A DNA stretch of 64,000 nt from Ciona intestinalis (taxonomy: Eukaryota; Chordata; Ascidiacea; Phlebobranchia; Cionidae). Shown here one piece after another: positions 23,101 to 35,100 of the stretch. A program made the translations under genes and the position numbers. The stretch is from the NCBI RefSeq assembly GCF_000224145.3, contig NC_020174.2, forward strand, positions 770,520 to 834,519. The letters run 5' to 3'. The notes under the pieces were generated by a model, which was given only the letters and a program-made list of their open reading frames with translations, was not told the DNA's origin and ran no database searches. Numbering within the stretch: the first letter of the stretch is position 1; each line of letters starts with the position of its first letter.

Positions 23101-26100
23101 AGAAGCTTGCAATGTCTTCAACACCCATGGACATCCATTTAGATCTTCGAATGGTGTGACGCATACAGTGGGGTAGGAGTTGGGTTCCGATAACGTGACA
23201 TGAACCTCATTTACCTGGGTGGGGCTTGTGTTGGTTAGTTATGGTAGAATAATACATAGAACATCAATTTTGCATTAAAACGCAATTTATATTGTTGTTG
23301 GGTTGGTGGTAGTGTTAGTTTAATCAAATTGTTTATTAATGCCGTTACCTTAAAGTCTACGGTGCTATTTATTTAAGAATTAAAATAAATTAACATGAGT
23401 TGGAATTTTGCTGTTAGTTTAGTAAAGATATACAAGACCTAAAGATGCTTGAAATTGATATAATGATGGGAAAAACTATCCTGGAAAAAATGTTTAAAAC
23501 CCTCTGTTAATATAAGTGGGGAAGTTAGATAAACTTTGTATAAAACCATGCAAAAAACAGTTGTGGTCCAAGTTAGTATAATAATACTTTAATAACCTTA
23601 TAAAAGTACATTGAATAATAAAAACAAATTCAGCAAAAAAATTTAAAATATGTTGCGATTATAACATTAATACAACAATAAAACATGTTTTAATGCAAGA
23701 TTCACTATAAAAGAAATATTCCCGTTTACCTCAATAACAGATTGGAACTCAATCCCAACTTTTAATTTGTTTTCCTTCAATGAATTAATGAATTCTCCTT
23801 TATTAGGGAAAGCTACACCGCTTGGCATCTCACTAATGCAGTTCGCTGAGAAGGTGTGTTCGTACACTACAGGGGAGGGCTGGGTGTGAAAAGGTGAGTG
23901 TTATCTTTTCATGGTGGGGCATTGAGAGTCGTTATAACACATGGGTGTTCTGTTTCATACACTTTGTGTCCGCTGACGAGTTACCACATATTTATATTTG
24001 TGGGTGAATGTTTTTCTGTATGGCTGATAATTTGGACAACCCCAATAGTGACCACTGGGTTGGAATTACCATTAAGTGTTTTGCTCAAGGACACAAAGGC
24101 CAATAATGGTAGTGGTACCAAGTCTTAATCCGTAACCTTTTGGCTAAAGGAAAACACCCCAACTATTCTGTTACAGTGACAGACATATAAACCTTTGGGT
24201 CAAAACACACTCAGGTCAAGTATATAAAAAGAGTTAACTTTAAAAGTGGAATAAATAATATACAATATTATTAATATAAAAGATCCCACCCACCTGCCCC
24301 TCAATAAGAAACCTTGCCCTCACTTTAGCAAGATGGTTAGAAGTTGTACAGTGCAAGAATAACGCAACGTTCCCTTTGTTTTCTTCATCTGGACCATCAG
24401 GAAAAATACGAATCTGACAAGGTATATAATTACTTAGCTTTAAAAAACAATGGTATTTTTTATACAAAGTGTATGTTATATTTATACCAAAAAAAGGTTG
24501 TAAGTCCCTCTTTTTACCTAAGAGCGAAAACCCTTTATATTTACCTAATATAACTATATATTAGTAATAAAAAAAGTCAGTTTTTCGTGTTAATTCTACA
24601 GCCCAACAACACATTTTTTTCTTAATTTTTTAATTTTAGAGGACTTGTAACCTGTTAAACACCCTCTAGCTACGCCACTGCATAGATAGTTGCATCTTAC
24701 CTGCCATGCAAACCCCCCCACACTAAATGGTGATGTATGGACCATTGGAAATGGATGGTCGGGTGAAACTACCGGCAGTTGCACAGTGTCTTCAAATACT
24801 GTCTTGTAAGTTTTACATTCAAGCTCAACCAACACTTTGTTGCTATCGAATATAAAACCTCCGTTGGGTTTTAATAAAGTCTAGGGAGAAACAAGCATTT
24901 TTTACCCAATTGTATACACTAAGAAATATGTGGCCATTTTAAGGTAATAACATGGGTGTCTCTTTATACATTGTACCAGGTTTGCAACTGTTTGGACTTG
25001 CGTCAAGTTTGGAAAATACTGAAAACATGTTTTGGTCAGACTAGCATAAAAGGATAATCAAACTGTTTGCACAAGCATGGTTGGTTCCGCACAAGTTCCA
25101 AGTTTGGAAATGCTAACTTTTATACACATGTTACCTTGAGAGTGTAGTATGTGTGACTTAATATATACCAGACACCCACATCTTTTTATGCTGCCACATA
25201 CAAAGAAACATAAACATGGATTTTAGAAATTCAGCTTCATAGAAAAACTCATTCTATTTACAACAGTCAATAGAAAGACAGTTTTTTGCAGTTCAAAATA
25301 CACTATATCTTCTAAGCATATTATAAACCAACACAACCACTTCAACCCACCTCCCTCCTGATAAATTCCTTCCACCCCCACGATAAAGCATCCTCGTCAC
25401 GTGAGAACATCCGACCACTAGGTGGGCTATGGTATGAATAATTATTCTGATGGTTGACAAGATTAACAACGTTGAACGAATACACGGTGTGTACCCGAAC
25501 CTCTTTGCCAAGATTTACTATGCGGAGATAGAAACTGGAAGAAAAAGGGGATTTACTTGCGCATTTCTGTCTTAATATTAGATTTATATTTAAATGTCCA
25601 CATAAGTATTAAATTGTGTATTTGTGTTGATAATGGTATTTTACACAAAGTTCACAATTTAAATTAAAAAAAAAAACAAATACCAAAACTTGTTTTGTTA
25701 AAAAAATAATAAAATTACTAAAAAAGCATTTTCTCTACAATTTCTTATATAAATTCCAAACAGATACTCTTATTACAAATGGAGAACTGTTTGTTTAACT
25801 CACCTGAAATATTCATTATTAGGTTTCCCAGTATAAACGTACCACCGATGTCCAGCAAAGTGAAACTCGCGCGAACGAACGTCAAAACTTGAGATTTCTT
25901 GCGGGTTTTCAACGATAAACGTAAAAATATGGGTTCGTTCTTTATCTTGCAGGGCAAGAAACCGATGCAATTGTATGCAAGGCGCCATTGTGGTTTAATA
26001 ACTAAACTTACATTTAAACTCTGAAACTTTTTGAAGTCTGTATTTAAATATTTAATCATACAACTCATACCTGCCCAAAATTTATTGTAACTGTATTTAG

Positions 26101-29100
26101 TCCTAAAATCTCACTATGAAGGTGTGTTTAACAAAATATTTAAGTTCTGTTTTTTTTATACTGTATGATTGCAACAAAATGAAAATCTTCATCCTAAATA
26201 ATATTGTTTACTACTAACTAACTATCTTCACACTGCTTTGCAATTACAAACCTTTCCTAACACAGTAATAGCTATATATACGTACTTCATTATAACATAT
26301 ACCACTACCACTGTTCTTGCATGCACAAATTGTACATTCAACAACTTTTTGGTCGCCGAAATACGAAAAACCTTCCCCCTAATTAAATCACATATTCCAT
26401 GGCCATTAAAAAGCAGATCTAATTTAATTGTAAGCACCATATTAATCTCAATCACTTGATAAGTGGAAACAATTCAATGTAACATTACAAGAGCACTTCA
26501 GTAAGTTTGTGCTAAAAGCTATTCAAACTGACTTGTTTAAAACACAGAATATCACAGCAGTGGATAAGGTAAATAACATGGACACTCACAAACACTTATA
26601 ACTGTCCATAATATTTGAACAGCGCATAACACTGTCCACTGCTGTAATGTGGCAATATTTCAAAGCATTATCATAATATATATGGTTAAAATATATAGCC
26701 ATACATACTCTTGCATTAAAAAGTTTAGCAAATTTTGGTTTATAAAACATTCACAATCACATATACAAAACATCAGTATGGATATTACAGACTATACATT
26801 CATATACATCAGTTTGTACCGTGTATGCTACTTTTAGTCCGGCGCCGTGGCTCAGTGGTTCAGGCGCCTGCATCGAAACCAAAGTGTCCCCGGTTCGGTG
26901 CTCGGTAGCGGTACTAACACTGATCGGGTATGTGTCTGGGCAAGACACTTAACGGACATTGCTCCAACTAAACACACCCCAAATGTACTTCGCTTTAATC
27001 GATAGAGTGTGTTTTTCTAATTCCAACGACACCTTACTTGTTTTAATCGGTTCTGTATAACCAAAGATATCCAGCTCAAACACCGTGAAATTCAAAAAAC
27101 TGATTTGAAAGTTGNNNNNNNNNNNNNNNNNNNNNNNNNNNNNNNNNNNNNNNNNNNNNNNNNNATTATATGTTAGGATATATCGAAATGTTTAAATTAT
27201 GTTAGATATGTATTTTCTATGCATACTAAATTAGCAGTAATGTTGCTAGCATAGGAAAACATACACCTTATGATCCTTTTTAAGTTATACAATGAGTGAC
27301 GATGTATTCATACGCCCCTCATGCCCACCGCCAAGTTATAAAAACAACACCAAACAAATAAACAATAAAAAACTTTTTTACTGATAGTCGATTTTTACAA
27401 CAAACGTACATCCATAATTCCTGTTAAGTTATAAAGTAAGTGCTGGCATATTTATACACCTTATGCCCACTGTCAAGCCGTAACAAACAAACCAACAGAC
27501 AATAAAAAACAACTCCTACTCATAATGGATTTTTTATAACATTTTTTTATTACAAACAAGCCAACCTTATACTAGTGTTGGTCGTTTTAATAACAATTTT
27601 TGTAAAATGCATCCTACCTTATTTTTCTGTTGATTTGATCGAGCTGACGACAACTTATCAACATGGTCATGGTCCAACGCACACAAGGCTCCTAGTGCTT
27701 GCCACAGGGTGGGGGTAGCGAGACAATGCTCCGATTCACGTTCCATCTCCGATAATCTGGTCAGAGGAAGAATGGCTTCGGACACCGCACACTTGGTGAC
27801 CGAACTCCAGTTTAAACCAATTTGACCCTGTTGTACGTTAAAGCATTGTTAAAAAAATGAGTTTGAAACTTCTATGTACACAAACACAGCTATACTGTCT
27901 TTTTCTACAGTTAAACTTTTTATAAATTATAACGGTGCCATATACCGTTACAGTTTATTTAGGAGCTATGTAAGTTGAAGCTTGTTTATCATAGATAGTC
28001 TTTTATACAATTATAACTTATATACAACGCCTTTTATATAGTTAAACTTTTTATATAGTTATAACTTATACACAGCAGCTTTTGTACAGTATAGTGTATT
28101 TAATGAGTTATCATTTTTATATAGTGCAATTTTTAAAGGTATAGTGTCGTTTATGAGTGCATTTATCCTTTATCTAGTTTTACACAAATTTTCTTTTTTT
28201 TCATGGTAAGTCCAAGAGTTAGTTAAGCTATGGAAGCTTGGGTTCAAGTCAGAGTTTCCTCATTACTATACAAGAATTGGCTTAAGCCCAATCACTTTAA
28301 AACCGAGGTATTTTAACATTTGAAATTTAATGAGATTTACAAGCCATTGACACTATAATGTAGATATACAGTATATACTTACAGCAGACATATCTTTAAG
28401 TAACTTGATAACAGACTCCACAATAGATTTATCTTGTATTGTTCCATGCATCCACCACGTTGGACTGTCTTTCTCTGGCCTGTAATGTTGTTAATATTAA
28501 CATTAGTTAAAAATAAAAACATGTTTAAATACATCGCAAATGGTTATATATATTTGGACTGTTAGCAGGTAGATGCATCGTAATGTCGGATACTGTTTGT
28601 AGAAATCCATGGAAAGCTTCAACCAGTGGCTGCATTGAATCAATGCCGGCCAATGCCATGTCTTTTACAATTTAAAATTAATAGCTGAAAATGTTTAGTC
28701 AACATTTTAAACTGTATTTTTAGGCGTTGTGAATTATTTTACCTTCCAGAAAACACCGTCTTCAGTTCTACAGCTCGTGCTTTCTTGGCTTGATTTGCTG
28801 AATCAGCAGATTGCAGTTGTGGGGAACCCCCTTTCACTTGTACATGAAGAGCCTTAGCTATGCAAGCAAAGAAAGGATCGAGAACTCGGATGGAGGGAGG
28901 AGCATCTTGGGAGGAAAATGAGGAGGAGGAGGAGCTCTGGATGGTGATTGGTTCGTTTGAATATTGGGATAATGGTGATTGTGTTGGAATAGTTTGTTTG
29001 ATATATTAAATACTAAACAGTCCATTTGTGTTAGAAATGTCTTTTTGTGTGAATTTAGTTTATCTGTTCCCAGGCGAGGCACTTCTTAATCAATGTTTTG

Positions 29101-32100
29101 TTAGTTAAATATATTTCCTGTTTTTTTTGCCTCTAAATTATTGTCTGCTGTCGTGGCTGAGTCTTTAGTTGCCGGAGTATCACACACAACCCATAAAGAT
29201 ATATTTAAATACAACAACACATAACCCATATATTGACCTCAGTAATGGATTCCCTCAGTTTATCTTGTGTTGGAACCTTGGCAGATATAATTGATGCAAG
29301 TCGATCGGGGGGGACTTCTGATAATATTCTCCGTAAAAGTAAAGTGACCTGCAGGGAGTGTTATCGTCATAATCGCATTGTTGGTAACAAGCACAAAACA
29401 ATAAAAAGTACAACTTAAAAATCATCCAAAAAATTCACAAACTGTACACTTTTATTAAGACATAGGAGGGTCAAAGAACAGACTTAGATGTGCCAAAAAC
29501 TCTTAATAGGTTGTTTGAATATTTTTTAAACAAAAAGACAAAGTTTTGTTTTACCTTACAATCATTTGGGTGATACAAACTGAGGTCAAAAGTTTCCAAT
29601 GTTATTGGCACAAGTTAAGTGTTGCAATACTTAGGAGAGTTACTCTAAAATTACAAAAAATCTCACCTGTCTCTGCACCCTTGGTGTTCCAGTATGTAGC
29701 AAGGACACAATATCTTGTACAAGTAAACTCTGTTGAGCCACATAATGACATCCAACATCTGAACCACTCAATGCAAGGATCATGGAAAGAAGTTCAAAGC
29801 AGTAAGTATCGCTCTGTTCAGCTGATTTAACACACTGGGGATGGAAGCGGTTTTGTTAAATGGATAAGAGTGTGGTACCTTTGTTTTTATATAAATACTG
29901 GGGATGGAAATGGTTCAATTAATTAGTTTAGGGTGTGATAAAGATACTTATAGGTAAAATACGTGACAGATATAATCGCCAAATTTTTTTGGAATTTTTT
30001 TCTTTTTCTTTTTACGTATAGATTTGCACACAGACAGCAAAACACCAAAAAAAAAACCCATCAAAAAGGGGGGGGGGGGGATACTTTATAACTATTATAT
30101 ATAAGATAGAATTTATACCACCTATGTTTAAAATATTCTCTGAACAATATACAACTTTTCCATTTCTACATATCAACAACAGAGCATTACATTACCTTAT
30201 ATATACAATAAACATTACCTGAACTGATGTAGCTTGTAGATTATTCTCCCAAACCTTCCTTATATGGGCGGCTTCAGTGTGGATGGCATGCACTGTATGT
30301 TCAAATACCTGGATGTGTAAAACCACCATGTATTTACATATACAATGCATCTCCTAATATAATATATAGTAGGATGGGGAAGATGGGACAACTTTAGCAC
30401 ATAATATCCAAACATCCTGATCGTGCTTTAAACAATTAACAAGGGTCTATGGGGGTCATGAGGATAAGGTTTTATAATTCTTTGAATTTTTTTTGTTCAC
30501 TACTAAATGGGACGAAAAAATATAATGAAAAGGTGTCCCCACTCCCCCACCCTCCTAAAAAAAGCTTTGCTTTACAATACGTTTTATGGCTATTTTAGTT
30601 TCAAGCGATAATATATTTTTTTTCAAACATTATAAATGCTAAAACTGTTAGCTCGATAAGACATCCTAGCTAAACATAATTTTCCTTTTATCGCCCAGCA
30701 GTTAATTGTGTAGGAAATTAGGCTTAACCAATAATCTCTACTTTGTTATAAAGTAGAACCAACCTACAACATACCTTCTTCTGTAGTGAGGTTAGTTTAC
30801 TTCTACTGAACAAGATCCCAACCATATGTTCCCTTAAGTTGGGATCCACGTCCCTGGGGCTTGATGGGGTGAGGTCCGCCACCTTTGATGTTTCGCCCCC
30901 ACCCACTTCATCTGGTGGGGTGATGGCGGGGCTACCGTTGTTCGAGGTTGGGGTGGTTTCGGAAAGTAGTTGTCCGAATACCTGGGGGTTGACAGTGAGC
31001 ATGAGGTGTGTGGATTTATTGTTTTTTGTGTATAAGAGGGCACCCTTGTTATAACCTGACAATAAGCTTGGGGTGTATGAATAAACTGATAAGCGTCATG
31101 TTTTTTAAATATGTTCTGGGGTGACATTGTTAAAGTACAGTTACATTCGTAGCGCGGAACTAGGAAACCTCATGATTTGGCCCCTTTGAATTAACCTTAA
31201 CAGTAAGGTAAAAGCTGTATAAGGGACACCTTTTCTATAACTTGACAGTGAGCATGAGGTGTATGAATACACCATGTGTGCCTGGTGTATAAGAAGGCAC
31301 CCATGTTATAACTCGACAGTGAGCATGAGGTATATGAATACACCATGTGTGTCTTGTGTATAAGAAGACACCCATGTTATAACTCGACAGTAAACATAAG
31401 GTGTATGAATACACAATACAAGACAATTCCCAGCCTTACAAATACAAAGCTGTATATCAACCCATACCTCTGCAGTTAACAACTTGAAAACTTTGAGTAA
31501 CTCAGCTTCACAAGTTTGAGCACGTAGTGTGTTAGATGGTAGCTGTTGTATTGACATCATACCCTCACCCACAAGGATTCCAAGCAACTTAATTTGTCGC
31601 ACACGAAGCCCGTTATCGGGACCACGCAACTCAACTTGTAGTATCTAGTAGGAGTATTAGTTTACAATATTTATTTATTTATTTATTTATAACACACTTC
31701 ATTTGTTTATAAGACATTTATTGGGCACTTAATAGACAGCATACCCTTATAATGTCATATTATATTTGTGGGCAAAACGTCGGCCTTGTGGATCATAAAC
31801 AATTGCTATAAATCACTATTAGACTAACTTTACACTTGGCTGCAACATCATATACATTAATTTATTCCTTAATAAAACGACCATTTTTCCAATGAATAAA
31901 CACAGTATGCACACAAGGCAAGCACACAGCAGTAACACGGCATATTTTACCACATAACCAAGTACTTACATTAATATCCTCATTCAGAGGGCAATGCACC
32001 CACCCTGCGTATTGTGAGGACAATTCACGAGTTTGTAATTTCTTCTTTTTATCTTCGTCAAATATTTCGGAGGAAAAACTAATCGAAGTCACTTTTTTCT

Positions 32101-35100
32101 ATTAAAGTATGTGAAGTGTTAGGTTCGATGGTACTTTGTAGCTTTGACATTTTAAACTTAAAGTATCATGAAAAAGGAATTGATAATGGTTAAATTAGCA
32201 AAGTTACTTTTTCGTTTGGTAGGTATGATGCGTTTACCAGAAGTAAAGTTGGCCACTTCCCCGAAGGTAGGTAATTCAGTTTCATGCATTTAATTTATTA
32301 CCTAACTTAAATTGAGTTGTTCTATTGCCACAAAAACCTAGGGTCTACTATTCTATACTGTATGGAAAGGGACCTATGGCAGAGTATGCCATGGGATCTG
32401 AGCTCTAGGTCGTAGGTGCACCATTGCTCCAAAATAATGACATAATATTGAATATAAGTCACCTGTATATCTCGTGTGTTATCAATATGTACATACAGAG
32501 CATGAGGTAAGACATCTCTTATCTCCTTCTTTCTTCCATCTTTATCACACACCATGTTTAATGTGATGCTCTTCACTTTGTTCTTATCCTCATCTCCTGT
32601 TATATCGGGTGGGATTGTATATTAAGTTCATATACATTTCATTACAGGTGCAGGAAACGTGTACTGAACTTTTTAAAATGCCGGCGCCATGGCATAGTGG
32701 TTTGAAAGCTCAAACCATAACTAAACCAATGTATTTGATGCTACCATGAAACATCACACTCGTGTAATTATGTTAAGTAGATTGGAGCACCTGCTTCCAA
32801 CCCAAAGGTTACTGGTTCAAGGCCTGTCACTGCTACTATTATGGGCATACGTGTCTTTGGGCAAGACACTTCTAGCAAGTGAGCATAAGGTTGAAACTTT
32901 ACTTCAATGTAACAGAATATATCTTTATGTAAGGTTAGAATAACAAACCAACCAAATTCCCGAATATTTCGTTTGATCCAGACTTGGTTATTTTACACAA
33001 CCAATAAGCTTATAACCACTCATAAAGTTGCATGTTTGTGGATTCTTGCAAGTAGGTACGAAAAAAACAAAACAAAAAGAAAGTGGGCATAAGGTGTAAA
33101 ACCTTACATAACTTATAAAGATAGTAAAACAAACAAACCTGATTCCCAGAATGTTTCAGTTGAACCATCAGTTAAACTGTTAGCAATGGAAGGATGACTT
33201 GATGTCTTTATATGAATGTGGGTCGTTATATCACGGGTGTTCGTTACTTTACCGTCATGGTTTTCCACCTGTGTGGATTGGTTTGTTACATAGGTGTCTA
33301 TCGTTTGGAAATCTTGGGGCTATTTATACAATATCTATATAAAAATTGGGTTGCTATTTATACAATACTGTAGCGACAATGCTTATTGCTCGTTGTAATG
33401 AAATGATTTAGTTTTAAACGCACGCGAAACACGAAGGAGATTGGAAAAAGAAGGCAAATGAAAAGGGGCGTTTCGCACACGCACGCACACATGAATAAAC
33501 GCTACAATACGTTATTAATCGTCTCATACATATGGGCTGCCAGGTTTGCATAGAAACCATGTTATTATCTTATTTTAGCTTATTACCTTTAATATTACAG
33601 GCTTACCTTTATAAATTATAAAAAAACAGATATTTTCAAACAACTAAATTTTTTTTTATGCATAGTTCGGAAATCGTACCTCTTTGGGAGCAGAGTTCCC
33701 TGGTTTAATTTTCATCAATTTCTTCCTCTTTGCTTGTTTTTCTTCGTTGCAATCTACTTTGGATAATATTTGGCTGATATGTGAGAAGACCTGGCTTTGA
33801 TGGAGGAACTGATGATCTGATGGGAGAACGCGCAAGCTCCAACATCTGGGGGATACGATCATCATTATTGTGAGCTACAGGATTATAAATGATTAAATCT
33901 GGAAGATCTTTTTAGGCAAGCTATTTTATACTTTTAAAGGCCTTATCAACATTATGAATGCATTTTACTTGTTTGTTAGGGTAATGGGGAAACTGTGGCC
34001 TAAATCACAGGTTTCTTGTTTAATGCGATGAAATAATGGATTCAGTTTTACCTATAAAGATTATCCTCACATGGCTGGGCAACTTTAGATGTTATAACAC
34101 AGGTGTACAAGAGTCTTATTTAATACATCTCCTGCCTGCATGGTAGCTGCATCGAGCCTTAAACCTGGTACCTTGTGGTAACAAGTTAAGCGCTCTAACC
34201 ACAATGTTACGAAAATTTACAGTTTTTCCCTATTTTAGCTAATTAACTTGTATTATAATATACATCTTTTAGTTCAGGTAAAAATGCTTAACTTACCGAA
34301 TCGCCATGAGTTGAACTGGACTGTTAGCAGGGAGATGCATCATAATATCGGATACTGTTTGTAGAAATCCATGGAAAGCTTCAACCAGTGGTTGCATTGA
34401 ATCAATGCCAGCCAATGCCATATCTTTTACAGGGTGCTCACACAAGGGTTTTGTTTCTTGCTGTAAAACATGGTAGAAAAATAAGGTAATGTTTTCAAAG
34501 GTTTGTTGTCAAACGTAACATTAGGGATGTCTGGAGATACCAGGAGTTCATTTGTTTAGCATTATTAAACAGCTTTTACCCTGCATTTAAGTGTCTGCAC
34601 AAACAAGCAGAGCGAAAATATTGTATTAACCACATTAATCAATGAGGTTTCCTATGTTTGGTGAAATTTTCCTTTTTTTTTATAAATCAAAAACATTATA
34701 CCCAGTTCAGGTGTACAGAATGTCACTTGAGATTTAGTTTAAAAAAATGATGCTTGTCATCTTACCTCCATTTCATCGTCATTGTTTTCATCATTGATTT
34801 TATTCTTGCTTTCATCTTTCCCTGGGTGTTGGTTGGCTTCAGTAAGAGCTGACACAAAGTACCACAGAATGTTATGGATGCTTGATTCAGTGATCACTGT
34901 ACGTAGCAACCATGTCAGTGCCTGGGGATAAATACAAGTAAAAATGGATGCAGATTAATTAACACTAGGTTTGTTTTAACTACAGACAAGTTTAAATCAA
35001 AGAGCTTAAGATACAAAACCTATGTTAACGTATTATTGGAGCTGTTTGTATTAAAACTGATCAAAACACCTGTGTTTTATAGCCCTAAGACAAGAGTTCT

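Larger units (their letters stand above)
25989..27617. other. 5' flank of the nested gene inside the MYCBP2 intron
   Basis: AT-rich, no supported coding exon. It contains a SINE head (26839-26975) and the scaffold gap. It presumably includes the nested gene's promoter, but I find no convincing motif. Confidence 0.5.
27618..30981 (-). other. MYCBP2: MYCBP2 segment: DOC to B-box helical region
   Basis: Exons 30775-30981, 30219-30308, 29667-29834, 29238-29348, 28743-28936, 28383-28479 and 27618-27827. Includes REHMVGILFSRSKLTSLQK, YCFELLSMILALSGSDVG, TVAEAILP-type SEAILPLTRLSEMERESEH and CALDHDHVDKLSSARSN. The last exon ends in phase 0 and faces the 10.9-kb intron with the nested gene. Confidence 0.92.

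Noticed and set aside
25745..26068. Longer N-terminus for the MATH-OAS protein
   Set aside because: The 107-aa frame here is a different frame that runs through the donor. The ATG at 25988 with strong context starts the frame that splices in phase.
29238..29348. Apparent frameshift in a MYCBP2 exon
   Set aside because: Recounting the seven-C run restores one continuous frame (VTLLLRRILSEVPPDRLASI).
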